This document shows, one piece after another, positions 51,982 to 60,369 of a stretch of DNA of 64,000 bases. Under the pieces are notes generated by a model that was not told the origin of the DNA, ran no database searches, and saw only the letters and a list, made by a program, of their open reading frames with translations. How positions within the stretch are numbered: position 1 is the first letter of the stretch; the number at the start of each line of letters is the position of its first letter. The stretch lies in NCBI GenBank assembly GCA_023957315.1, contig JAMLHE010000004.1:124001-188000 (forward strand), read 5' to 3'. The DNA comes from Candidatus Kapaibacterium sp. GTDB lineage: Bacteria; Bacteroidota; Ignavibacteria; Kapaibacteriales; UBA2268. Position numbers and translations under genes: made by a program.

Positions 51982-52743
51982 ATGATAAGCAATACAAAAA
52001 TGAAATATTTTATATTATATTTAATTACATTATCACTCTCATTTGTTGAAAATTATCCAAATGATAGAATTAGAGTTATAGAAGATGTAAAAGAATCTTC
52101 TATTAGTAGGACTGATAAATGCTATTTTGTCAATTCTTCAGCTTTTGATACAAATAATATTCATGGAATCGCAATTTCAAATCATGTAGATTTGAGAAGT
52201 GTTCCCAAATTTAAAAAATTAAAACTATATGCTGAAGAAGTGAGTAAAAATCATCCGTATTACTTAATAATTAATAAGGTAGCAGATAAGCCTACAACGA
52301 TTTTTGGTGAGTTGAACAATGATTCGATTAAGATATTTGCGGAATATTGTTTTTTTATAATTGATACAATTGAAAAATGGAATCAACATCCAACTATTAA
52401 ATTGATATATTACGATCAAACTGATTCAATTCAAATGGATACAACAACAGATACGAAATTGATGATAAAAATAATCAACAATGATGATCTAATTATTCAA
52501 ATTGATGAAATTAAGCCGAATTTTATGTTCGATGTAAGTTTGATTCAAATTGAACCAGATAACGAAAAGTTGGTTTTTGATTTATCAAAATATTGGAGGT
52601 TTAAAGCAGAATGTGAATACATGGATATTGACTATTTATTTTATGAACATGATGCTTATTTCATTTTCGATTTTTTGAGGGAACTTGCAAGATATGAAAT
52701 TTTCACACAAAAATTTGGACAGACAGATTACGATTATCCGTAA
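51982..52743 (+). CDS. Exported protein of unknown function
   Basis: The 253-residue product starts with MISNTKMKYFILYLITLSLSF, a signal-like N-terminus (a second start, at residue 7, would give a shorter signal). The mature part is AT-coded and rich in Asp, Ile, Lys and Asn; it has no repeat or motif I can name. Its start codon follows the preceding stop with no gap. The final region (WRFKAECEYMDIDYLFYE ... IFDFLRELARYE) shows aromatic-rich helices. Function unknown. Confidence 0.6.
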   Translation: MISNTKMKYFILYLITLSLSFVENYPNDRIRVIEDVKESSISRTDKCYFVNSSAFDTNNIHGIAISNHVDLRSVPKFKKLKLYAEEVSKNHPYYLIINKVADKPTTIFGELNNDSIKIFAEYCFFIIDTIEKWNQHPTIKLIYYDQTDSIQMDTTTDTKLMIKIINNDDLIIQIDEIKPNFMFDVSLIQIEPDNEKLVFDLSKYWRFKAECEYMDIDYLFYEHDAYFIFDFLRELARYEIFTQKFGQTDYDYP

Positions 52744-52800
52744 TTGTAAATAAATTATTGATAATAATTTATTTACAAATAAGTAATAAAGGACACAAAA

Positions 52801-53406
52801 ATGAAATATTTAATAATAATATTGTCCTTGGTTGTAATATATAACGCAGAGTCGAGTGATTATCGTTACAACATCCAAGATACAACTTACATACAAGAAA
52901 TGAGAAGTTTACGATTCGTTGCACCTGGCTATTATATCATTATTAATATCAAAGATTCAAATGGACTTGCCAAATACACTATACCATATGGTCGCGTTTT
53001 AGTTACCGTAAGAGAAGAAGGACTTATAGTTGATGACTCGTGGGACAACAAATTTTTTCATTTATTAACTGACATATTAGTCAACAATGATACATTAGTC
53101 TTGATGAAAACAGCTATGAATAATTCGAAACCCTATTTCGAGCTTGATGATAAATACATTCAGGTAGTGGACAGCATTGCCCATTATGGTGTTAAACATT
53201 TTCTGGAATACTTTTTTTTGAATCATGAGAGATATGGAGACCAATACTTTAGCGGTAGTTACAAACTTCATATAAGTGGAAAAGAGCCTGAAACCATCCT
53301 TTTACGCAATGCTGTTATCGCAAAGCTAATATCTTGGAGGTTTTTTGTATTTCACGGTGGTGAGGGTGTTTTATTTTATCGAAAGAGTACTCCAAATCCT
53401 GAATAA
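52801..53406 (+). CDS. Exported protein of unknown function
   Basis: The 201-residue product has a signal peptide (MKYLIIILSLVVIYNAESS) and an AAAGGA ribosome site. The mature part shows no family. It may be a distant relative of the preceding gene in size, place and Ile/Asp-rich composition, but I cannot show homology by eye. It ends 6 nt from the stop of the convergent DUF1801 gene. Confidence 0.6.
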   Translation: MKYLIIILSLVVIYNAESSDYRYNIQDTTYIQEMRSLRFVAPGYYIIINIKDSNGLAKYTIPYGRVLVTVREEGLIVDDSWDNKFFHLLTDILVNNDTLVLMKTAMNNSKPYFELDDKYIQVVDSIAHYGVKHFLEYFFLNHERYGDQYFSGSYKLHISGKEPETILLRNAVIAKLISWRFFVFHGGEGVLFYRKSTPNPE

Positions 53407-53412
53407 TTCCTT

Positions 53413-53781
53413 TCACCTCTTCTTCTTAAATGTGTAGGGTGCGCTTTCGTCGAGTACTAATGCTTCTTCGACGATTAAAGCGATTAGAGGCAGGTCTATT
53501 TTGTCGGGTTCGGTCATCATTATTCCGCCGACTTGGACTCTCTTGCCGAAAGTTAAATATTTTTTCGAGTACTCGAGTTCCTTTGCTCTCACAAAACATA
53601 ATTCGACAGCCTTGCTTTTGATTGGGTTCATGTAGCAAATCCAGGTCTTGCGGTAATAAAAGGGAACTTTAAACCGTATTTTGGGGTCAATTCCGGGTAT
53701 TTCAATCATTAAATTGTGAATTATTTGCATCACTTCTCGCTGATTGCCATCATAACTTTCTATAAATTCTTCTATTTCCAT
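53413..53781 (-). CDS. DUF1801 family protein
   Basis: The 122-residue cytosolic protein matches the YdhG/DUF1801 pattern: MEIEEFIESYDG at the start, an iron-chaperone-like fold with IRFKVPFYYRKTWICYMNP and the VELCFVRAKELE segment, and EEALVLDES near the end. Some members are linked to iron handling, but the function is not established. It is driven by a clear Bacteroidota promoter at 53816-53846 and converges with the unknown exported gene. Confidence 0.8.
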   Translation of the reverse strand: MEIEEFIESYDGNQREVMQIIHNLMIEIPGIDPKIRFKVPFYYRKTWICYMNPIKSKAVELCFVRAKELEYSKKYLTFGKRVQVGGIMMTEPDKIDLPLIALIVEEALVLDESAPYTFKKKR

Positions 53782-53815
53782 TTTTTTCTATTTTTAATTA
53801 TTAGTGTTTACATTG

Positions 53816-53846
53816 CAAATATAATAAACTGAAATCATCAAGCAAA
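53816..53846 (-). promoter_or_regulatory. Bacteroidota-type promoter of the DUF1801 gene
   Basis: Minus-strand TTTG (53843-53846), 19-nt spacer and TATATTTG (53816-53823), about 35 nt before the start codon. The spacer shares nothing with the cassette at the five accessory genes, which makes it a useful control. Confidence 0.75.
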
Positions 53847-53905
53847 AATTATGAAGATAATTTAATTATTTTTCCGAATCAAGTACAATTTACAAGATAA
53901 TTTCG

Positions 53906-53913
53906 TAAATTTG
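53906..53913 (+). promoter_or_regulatory. -7 box of the TonB-dependent receptor gene
   Basis: TAAATTTG matches TAnnTTTG and would start transcription near 53920, so the later ATG (53946) is the likely start codon. No TTTG is found at the -33 position. Confidence 0.4.
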
Positions 53914-53945
53914 CACCTTGTTTTATGAATAAAATTGTAGATATT

Positions 53946-55862
53946 ATGAAATATTTGTTATTGTTTTGCTTGTTCGTATTTGTAAATGCTGTCGGATTGA
54001 GGGCTTCATTAGATTCTGTCCGCACTGATGAAATCGTTGTGACAGCCAACAGAGCGCCTTCGCTATACTCCGAAAATGCCCGTATCATCCAAACCATAAG
54101 CAGGGCGGATATTGAGTCTGCACCTGTGCAAAGTTTGTCTGATTTGCTCGAATACACAGCGTCGGTTGATGTTAGGCAACGCGGCAATATTGGCGTTCAG
54201 GCTGATATCGGCATCAGGGGCGGTACTTATGACCAAGCTCTGATTTTGCTCAATGGAATTCCTGTAAATGACCCTCAGACCGGGCATCATAATATGAATT
54301 TGCCGATAGATATTTACGATATTGAAAGAATCGAAATTTTGGAAGGTCCCGGTGCACGTGTTCTCGGTGTGAATGCTTTTACGGGGGCAATTAATATTAT
54401 CACAACAAATGCAGAAAATAATAATTTCCGTGTTAATTTGAATGGTGGCGAATTTGGCTTCTATCGCGTTTTCTCATCGGTAGCATTTAATATCAATAAA
54501 TTAAAAAGTTATTTCTCTGTCTCAAAATCCGCATCAGACGGCTATATTGATAATACGGATTTTAAAAATTTAAATATATTTTCTCAACAAAGTCTTAATA
54601 CTGATATTGCTGATTTTAACCTTCAAATTGGCTACAATGACAAAGAATTTGGTGCAAACAGCTTTTATACAGCGGCTTTTCCTAATCAATTTGAAGCGGT
54701 GCGGGGGCTTTTTGGTGCATTATCATTCAGCAGTGGTCACGATATTAATCTCACCGGAAATATTTATGCTCGCCAGCACACTGATAGATTCGAGCTTTTC
54801 AGGGATAATCCCGCAGAGTGGTATTCGGGACATAATTATCACAAAACAAATATTTATGGTGGTTTGCTCAAACTGAATATTAAGTGGAGTCCCGGGATTA
54901 CAAGCATTGGTACTGATATTAGGCAAGAGGGCATTCTGAGCAACGTTTTGGGCGATTTAATGGATGAACCTGTTGCAGTAAGTGGCGCAAGCGATGAATT
55001 CTACACACGCGAGGCAAACAGGAATAATATTGGATTTTTTGTGGACCATACTTTGAGTTATAATAAATTTACTGCTTCGGCAGGTATCTTTATGAACTGG
55101 AACTCAGATTGGGATTGGAATACTTATTATGGAATAGATTTGAATTATAAAATTAATCCAAATTTAGCAGTATTCGGAAATATTAATCAATCAACGCGTT
55201 TGCCGAATTTTACCGATTTATATTACGAAGGTCCGACAAACAGAGGCAATCCCTCGCTAATACCAGAAAATGCAAATACTTATGAAGTTGGAGCAAAGTA
55301 TTTTAATGACTATATGCGATTTAGTGCTTCCGTCTTTGCAAGATTTGGGGAAAATCTAATTGATTGGACTCGTCTATCTGATACACTGCTATGGCAAACA
55401 ATGAATGTATCCGAAGTCAATACCAAAGGATTATCAATATCGACAAATATTTATCCGCATCATATTAATGAGTTTCCAAAGTTTTGGACAGGCATTAATT
55501 TAAGCTATCAATATTTACATTCGGAAAAATCAAGTGGTGAATATTTATCATTTTATAATCTTGACCATCTGAAGCACAAATTTGCAATTAGTTCGCAATT
55601 TAATTTTATTGAAAATTTATTTATGGACATCAGATTGAGCTATCAAAGCAGAGTCGGTACATTTTATAATTATAAACTCGAGCAAGAAGTGCCTTACGAG
55701 GACATTACTTTACTTGATTTCAAGATGTATTATAATTGGAATAAAATTAGAATATTTACAGAAGTATCAAATATTATGAATCAAATTTATCAGGATTTGG
55801 GAAATGTTTATTTGCCGGGTCGCTGGTTGAGATTTGGTGTAGAATTCAGAACGGGCTTTTAG
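53946..55862 (+). CDS. TonB-dependent outer membrane receptor
   Basis: The start chosen gives MKYLLLFCLFVFVNAVGLRAS as a signal peptide; an earlier ATG (53925) is possible but lies too close to the -7 box. The plug domain (about residues 25-150) has the TonB box-like DEIVVTANRAP, GGTYDQALILLNGIPVNDPQTG and the ERIEILEGPGARVLG turn. The rest is a 22-strand-like barrel ending LRFGVEFRTGF. Such receptors bring in vitamin B12, iron complexes or other large ligands with TonB energy. The closest look is BtuB/vitamin-type, but the ligand is not evident. No siderophore or cobalamin gene adjoins it. Confidence 0.9.
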   Translation: MKYLLLFCLFVFVNAVGLRASLDSVRTDEIVVTANRAPSLYSENARIIQTISRADIESAPVQSLSDLLEYTASVDVRQRGNIGVQADIGIRGGTYDQALILLNGIPVNDPQTGHHNMNLPIDIYDIERIEILEGPGARVLGVNAFTGAINIITTNAENNNFRVNLNGGEFGFYRVFSSVAFNINKLKSYFSVSKSASDGYIDNTDFKNLNIFSQQSLNTDIADFNLQIGYNDKEFGANSFYTAAFPNQFEAVRGLFGALSFSSGHDINLTGNIYARQHTDRFELFRDNPAEWYSGHNYHKTNIYGGLLKLNIKWSPGITSIGTDIRQEGILSNVLGDLMDEPVAVSGASDEFYTREANRNNIGFFVDHTLSYNKFTASAGIFMNWNSDWDWNTYYGIDLNYKINPNLAVFGNINQSTRLPNFTDLYYEGPTNRGNPSLIPENANTYEVGAKYFNDYMRFSASVFARFGENLIDWTRLSDTLLWQTMNVSEVNTKGLSISTNIYPHHINEFPKFWTGINLSYQYLHSEKSSGEYLSFYNLDHLKHKFAISSQFNFIENLFMDIRLSYQSRVGTFYNYKLEQEVPYEDITLLDFKMYYNWNKIRIFTEVSNIMNQIYQDLGNVYLPGRWLRFGVEFRTGF

Positions 55863-55926
55863 TCAGCAAAATAAACTTTTGCTTTGGTGTCCATAACTTA
55901 GTTTGTTTGATAAGGAGTTGTGAAAA

Positions 55927-56118
55927 ATGCTTGAAGTTAAGTACATAACGAACGATAAAGGCGAACGAACAGATGTCGTGATGCCTTTGTCCGATTACAT
56001 TGAAATCCTTCAAGAAATCGAGGATCTTCGTGTGATTGCCGAGCGGAAAGGTGAAGAACTGTTCACCCATTCGGAAGTAGAAAAATTGCTCAAATCTGCC
56101 ATAGCCGGTGTGCAGTAA
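55927..56118 (+). CDS. Orphan antitoxin-like protein (Phd/RelB type)
   Basis: The 63-residue protein (LEVKYITNDKGERTDVVMPLSDYIEILQEIEDL ... EELFTHSEVEKLLKS) has the beta-strand then helix pattern of Phd/YefM or ParD-like antitoxins, with a GAG-type ribosome site. No toxin ORF follows. Its last codons (LKSAIAG) match the PrkA sequence LKSDIAG, and DNA similarity to the prkA 3' end continues past its stop. It may be an orphan antitoxin left after loss of its toxin, or a chimaera. Confidence 0.55.
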   Translation: MLEVKYITNDKGERTDVVMPLSDYIEILQEIEDLRVIAERKGEELFTHSEVEKLLKSAIAGVQ

Positions 56119-56178
56119 TCTTCGTAATGGCGCTCTCGAACCGCACAAACGACGAAAACTAAAACCTTTCCAATAATT
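56089..56178 (+). pseudogene. Broken copy of the prkA 3' end
   Basis: From CTCAAATC onward the DNA parallels prkA 50827-50913: compare the block from GCGCTCTC through AACGACGAAAAC (prkA) with GCGCTCTC through AACGACGAAAAC here. In the prkA frame it gives ALSNRTNDEN and then a stop where PrkA has Q. Stops and a 2-nt shift show it is not functional. Confidence 0.7.
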
Positions 56179-56194
56179 TGTATATTTTTATATT

Positions 56195-57277
56195 TCAGTA
56201 ATAAAATATATCTACTATTCTGTCTGTATCCTCAGACGAAAAAGTAAAATATATTTTGGATGTACCCGAAATATAATTATAATTTATAATAGATAAATCT
56301 TTTTTCGATATAAAAAGCAAATCCTCGGAATTTTCTAACCACAATGGTAGTATAGGCTCTGAACCAGCCTTAGACCATGCTTCTATAAGCTTTCCGGATT
56401 CGATGTTTAATATCATTAATTGGTTTGGCTTCTCATGGTCAAGAATAGGGTCAAGAACAAAAGCAATTTTTTTTCCATCCGGTGATAAAACGATATGATA
56501 TATACCAGATAATTCAGAAGTTAATTTAGTGTTAACCATATCACCGAAACTGTATTTGTATAAATTGAAGTCGAAACTACTACTATATCCGGCTTGATAG
56601 ACAAGAATTGAATTATCCTTAGAAAAGTGGAAGCGCCTTCTGTAAGAGTATGTTATAAGGGCAGAATCAGACACAAGTATTTTATCTGAACCATCAATAT
56701 TTTGAGCATATAGATAATATCTATGCTCCCCCCCTTCAGGTTTATTCAAATTCATAATTGCGTAAGCTATTTTGCTACCATCATAGGAAAGCTCAATATC
56801 GCTAATCATATCGTCATTGCCGAGGTAGATCTTAGTTGCTGTTTTCGAGGCAACATCGAATAAATACGTTTCGTTTGTTTTATGATAGTAAATAATTCCC
56901 TTTGTCCCGCTTTTTGCAAGACGAAAGATAGAAACGTCTGTAGTGAATTTCAGTGAATTGAGAGTATCTATATCGTCAAGCCTTGTAATATAAAATTCAT
57001 GCTTGTCCATAGAATTGTTATAGCTTTTCATCATATCGAAGAATAGCAGTCCATTATCTGTTACTTCAAACAAACGGGCTTTTTTATCTATGAATTTTTT
57101 TAATATGCTACCGTCGGTCGAATATATTCCATTACCACCAGACTTTTCTATTTTCCATATAAATACAGAGTTAGTCTTGTTAGGAGGATCCTTTGGGATT
57201 GGATTAGTAGAATTATCTCCACAAGAAACAATGAGAAAAACTAAAATTGTTATTGTTTGTATTATTTTAAATTTCAT
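56195..57277 (-). CDS. Lipoprotein with TolB-like propeller repeats
   Basis: The start is the ATG after a GGGGG leader (57277); an earlier TTG frame is unlikely. A lipobox LIVSCG follows a 17-residue signal (MKFKIIQTITILVFLIVSC). The mature 340 residues have two SPDGKKIAF-like and SYDGSKIAY-like turns, characteristic of WD40/TolB-type beta-propeller blades, plus repeated short beta hairpins. The protein probably sits in the periplasm as a binding or scaffold lipoprotein. No enzymatic motif. It lies downstream on the minus strand beside a terminator for the nfn genes. Confidence 0.75.
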   Translation of the reverse strand: MKFKIIQTITILVFLIVSCGDNSTNPIPKDPPNKTNSVFIWKIEKSGGNGIYSTDGSILKKFIDKKARLFEVTDNGLLFFDMMKSYNNSMDKHEFYITRLDDIDTLNSLKFTTDVSIFRLAKSGTKGIIYYHKTNETYLFDVASKTATKIYLGNDDMISDIELSYDGSKIAYAIMNLNKPEGGEHRYYLYAQNIDGSDKILVSDSALITYSYRRRFHFSKDNSILVYQAGYSSSFDFNLYKYSFGDMVNTKLTSELSGIYHIVLSPDGKKIAFVLDPILDHEKPNQLMILNIESGKLIEAWSKAGSEPILPLWLENSEDLLFISKKDLSIINYNYISGTSKIYFTFSSEDTDRIVDIFYY

Positions 57278-57436
57278 CGCCCCCAATCCTTATAAAATAT
57301 TAATTAATTTCAAAAAATTTCTTACAAGTGCTTAATTAAATATTAAAAATCACATTTCAAAAAAGCAAATTTCCAGAGTACTTTCCGACACTTACTAACA
57401 TAAAAAGACTTTTCGACATTTCCAAAAATATTTTTC

Positions 57437-57474
57437 AAAAAAAAAGGCAATTCATAATTAAATGAACTGCCTTT
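57437..57474 (-). terminator. Terminator of the nfnAB operon
   Basis: On the minus strand AAAGGCAGTTCA pairs with TGAATTGCCTTT (one mismatch) and runs into nine T residues, 21 nt after the stop at 57495. Confidence 0.88.
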
Positions 57475-57494
57475 GTAAAATTTGATTTGGCTAT

Positions 57495-58919
57495 TTACCA
57501 AGTTTCGGGATTTTTCAAGTATTCGTCAATTGCTTTGGCGGCAGTTCTGCCGGCACCCATTGCGAGAATCACCGTTGCACCACCCGTTACAATATCCCCA
57601 CCTGCGAATATGCCCTTCATATTTGTTTTCATATTCGATTCATCAACCAAAATATTTCCCCATTTATTTACAATGAGTTCCGGGGTTGTTTGGCTAATAA
57701 TTGGATTTGAGCCATTGCCGATAGCGATTACTACTGCATCAACCGGAATTTCTTCGATAGCATCTTTGATAGGCACGGGACGGCGACGCCCTGAACTGTC
57801 CGGCTCGCCAAGTTCCATTTGTTGCAATTTGATGGCTCTGAGTACGCCATTGTCATCGCCCAAAAGCTCCAAGGGCGCCACAAGCAGCATGAATTCTATG
57901 CCCTCTTCTTTGGCGTGTTTGATTTCCTCCACTCTGGCTGGCATTTCCTTTTCGGTTCGGCGATAACAAATCATCGCACGTTTAGCACCCATCCGCTTCG
58001 ATGTTCTGACAGCATCCATCGCAGTGTTGCCACCACCAAAAACTGCCACATTTTTATCTTTCAAATCATAAATTGGAGTAACATTATTCGGGAAATCATA
58101 TGCTTTCATCAAATTAACGCGTGTCAAAAATTCGTTGGACGAGTAAACACCGTTCAAATGCTCACCCGGAACATTTAGGAAATATGGCAAACCTGCACCG
58201 ACACCGATAAATATTGCATCGAAACGGGCTTGAAGCTCTTCGATAGTTTCGGTCAACCCGATTACGTAATTAGTGACAAACTCGACACCAAGCTGGTGCA
58301 AAGCATCAACTTCGGCGCGTACAATCTCCTTTGGCAATCTGAATTCCGGAATTCCATAAACAAGCACACCGCCAATTTCGTGGAGCGCTTCGAAAACTGT
58401 GACGTCGTGTCCCATTTGGATTAAATCTCCGGCACAACTGAGTCCTGCCGGACCACCACCCACGATTGCGACTTTCTTTCCGGTTTTTTCTTGAACGTGA
58501 ACATGTTTCAAATTTGAGTGGTTACGTTGCCAATCTGCCGCAAAGCGTTCCAAATATCCAATGGCAACGGGTTTGCCCTTTTTAGCAAGCACGCAAACGG
58601 CTTCGCATTGTTCTTCTTGGGGACAAACGCGACCGCAAACCGCAGGAAGTGCGTTATCGGTTTTCAAAATTTCAGCAGCTTCGTCAAATTTGCCATCGGC
58701 AATCATTTTGATGAATTCGGGAATATTGACCGAAACCGGGCATCCATCAATACATACAGGATTCTTGCATCTGATACACCTTTCGGCTTCTTCCATGGCG
58801 ATTTCAATTGAATAGCCCAAATTCACTTCTTCAAAATTCGTCGCTCTCTCGTGTGGTTCTTGCTCAGGCATGTCATGCCTGGGAATTTGCATTCTCTCTT
58901 TAGTTTTCAATTCAGCCAT
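57495..58919 (-). CDS. NfnB/GltD-like NADPH oxidoreductase large subunit
   Basis: The 474-residue protein has an N-terminal two-cluster ferredoxin-like region (CIRCKNPVCIDGCP and CGRVCPQEEQCEAVC, residues about 50-110), a FAD motif VAIVGGGPAGLSCAG and an NADPH motif VAVFGGGNTAMDA. This is the glutamate synthase small-subunit fold (TIGR01316-like), which with an NfnA partner makes the electron-bifurcating NADH-dependent ferredoxin:NADP oxidoreductase. It begins right after the NfnA stop with no gap. No glutamate synthase large subunit is present, which supports NfnAB over GltAB. Confidence 0.88.
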   Translation of the reverse strand: MAELKTKERMQIPRHDMPEQEPHERATNFEEVNLGYSIEIAMEEAERCIRCKNPVCIDGCPVSVNIPEFIKMIADGKFDEAAEILKTDNALPAVCGRVCPQEEQCEAVCVLAKKGKPVAIGYLERFAADWQRNHSNLKHVHVQEKTGKKVAIVGGGPAGLSCAGDLIQMGHDVTVFEALHEIGGVLVYGIPEFRLPKEIVRAEVDALHQLGVEFVTNYVIGLTETIEELQARFDAIFIGVGAGLPYFLNVPGEHLNGVYSSNEFLTRVNLMKAYDFPNNVTPIYDLKDKNVAVFGGGNTAMDAVRTSKRMGAKRAMICYRRTEKEMPARVEEIKHAKEEGIEFMLLVAPLELLGDDNGVLRAIKLQQMELGEPDSSGRRRPVPIKDAIEEIPVDAVVIAIGNGSNPIISQTTPELIVNKWGNILVDESNMKTNMKGIFAGGDIVTGGATVILAMGAGRTAAKAIDEYLKNPETW

Positions 58920-59798
58920 TTATATAGACTCCGCTATTTTTTTATTTTTTAATTCTTCGTTATAAACTACATCAATATTACACATATGCGCTTCCAGAGC
59001 GGCTTGTTCTTGGATACCGTAAGTTCTGTTGCGTTGCTGCAAAATTTTGAAATCAACTTGGTGTGCGTCAAATTCGGGACCATCAACGCAGACAAAAACT
59101 TGTTTGCCGTCAACGTAAGCTCTGCAACCACCGCACATTCCGGTGCCATCAACCATAACCGGATTGAGGCTCACAACTGTTTTAATTCCATGTGGGCGAG
59201 TAACTTCAGCCACCGCCGACATCATCGGGATAGGTCCAATCGCGAGAACGAAGTCAATTTTTTCGCCGCTATCAAGCAATTGTTGCAATTTTTGGGTTAC
59301 AAATCCATGGAAACCGTACGAACCGTCATCGGTGCAAGGATAAACCTCATCTGATGTCGCAGCAAGCTCATTTTCAAGTATCACGTGCTGTTTGCTTCTG
59401 CCGCCGATTATTGAAATGACCTTATTACCGGCTACTTTGAGAGCCTTTGCAGTTGGATAAGCAATCGCTGTTCCAACGCCACCGCCGATACTAACAGCCG
59501 TTCCAAAGTTTTCAATGTGCGAGGCTTGTCCGAGAGGACCAACGAGGTCGCGGACAAAATCACCCGCTTCGAGTTGGTTTAACGCCTTTGTTGTAGCGCC
59601 AATTCCTTGGACGATTAATGTAATCCAGCCTTCAGTTTTGTCTGAATCAGCAATGGTAAGGGGGATTCGTTCGCCATTTTCGGCTATCCTGAGAATAATG
59701 AATTGCCCGGCTTTCTGCTTGAGGGCAATCTTTGGAGCATCAATTTTGAATAATTTGATGTCCGGTCCTATAAATTTCGCTTCTAAAATTTTGTTCAT
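58920..59798 (-). CDS. NfnA-like FAD/2Fe-2S oxidoreductase subunit
   Basis: Start placed at MNKILEAKFIGPDIKLF, the usual NfnA N-terminus; an upstream ATG five codons earlier is possible. It has an FAD segment (ERIPLTIADSD), an NAD motif (GGGVGTAIAYPTAKAL) and a 2Fe-2S site with three cysteines (GMCGGC and FVCVDG) near the end, where the known NfnA also uses an aspartate ligand. It forms the small subunit of the NfnAB complex, linking NADH, NADPH and ferredoxin pools. It is followed by nfnB with no intergenic space. Confidence 0.88.
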   Translation of the reverse strand: MNKILEAKFIGPDIKLFKIDAPKIALKQKAGQFIILRIAENGERIPLTIADSDKTEGWITLIVQGIGATTKALNQLEAGDFVRDLVGPLGQASHIENFGTAVSIGGGVGTAIAYPTAKALKVAGNKVISIIGGRSKQHVILENELAATSDEVYPCTDDGSYGFHGFVTQKLQQLLDSGEKIDFVLAIGPIPMMSAVAEVTRPHGIKTVVSLNPVMVDGTGMCGGCRAYVDGKQVFVCVDGPEFDAHQVDFKILQQRNRTYGIQEQAALEAHMCNIDVVYNEELKNKKIAESI

Positions 59799-60097
59799 AT
59801 TGTTACTATGCAATGTTTATGTAATTCATTTAACACTACTAAATTACGACTTTTTTCGCTAATAAAAAAAGACGGCACGAAACAAAATGATTATGACACA
59901 AAATTCATAATTCCAATGCTTTTGCGAGAAAAGTTTCACAACATATTGGCATTTCTGCCCATTATAAACATGATAATCAGGCAGGGGAGAGAAGATTAAT
60001 TGTTTTATTGTCCAAACTAATACATTTAACCGCAAAGAACAACGGAATAGGATTATCTAGTCCTGTCAGTTGTTACTAAGACGTGATAAAGCATAAA

Positions 60098-60133
60098 AAA
60101 AGCTCCCGAAGCTTTGGAATTTTCGGAAGCTTT
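60098..60133 (-). terminator. Strong hairpin in intergenic repeat region
   Basis: AAAGCTCCCGAA pairs with TTCGGAAGCTTT, with T residues following on the minus strand. No minus-strand gene ends here, so its role is unclear and it may be a repeat. Confidence 0.4.
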
Positions 60134-60155
60134 AATGTTTTATAGTTATTTCGTC

Positions 60156-60178
60156 CTGTCAGTTGTAACAACTGACAG
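60156..60178. repeat. Perfect 23-bp palindrome, dispersed
   Basis: CTGTCAGTTGT, then A, then its reverse complement. Related copies occur at 60063, 61298 and 63555, some with changed ends. Confidence 0.7.
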
Positions 60179-60369
60179 CCTCAACATTTAACCACTTCGT
60201 GGTAAAACCCCACGACCCAAACCCCACCCTTCGACAAGCTCAGGGAGCGAATGTCACGACCCTCAAAAAAAAAATCCTCTTCCAAATGTGACAAAATCAA
60301 TTTTGACTTGTTATTATAAATATAGTAATGACAAATTTAAAAATTGTTTTTGAAAATATGGAGAGCATC

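Larger units (their letters stand above)
59814..60369. other. Repeat-rich intergenic region
   Basis: This stretch lacks a credible gene; the ORFs in it are short and composed of dispersed repeats. It holds a 36-nt hairpin (60098-60133, AAAGCTCCCGAA against TTCGGAAGCTTT, one mismatch, T run on the minus strand), a perfect 23-bp palindrome (60156-60178), an AACCACTTCGTGGT fragment (60188-) of the end-of-window tandem repeat unit, and a CCCTTCGACAAGCTCAGGG palindrome (60227-60245). Confidence 0.7.

Noticed and set aside
59808..59999. 63-residue ORF near the nfn operon
   Set aside because: No ribosome site, no recognised family and its composition is like the intergenic AT-rich DNA.
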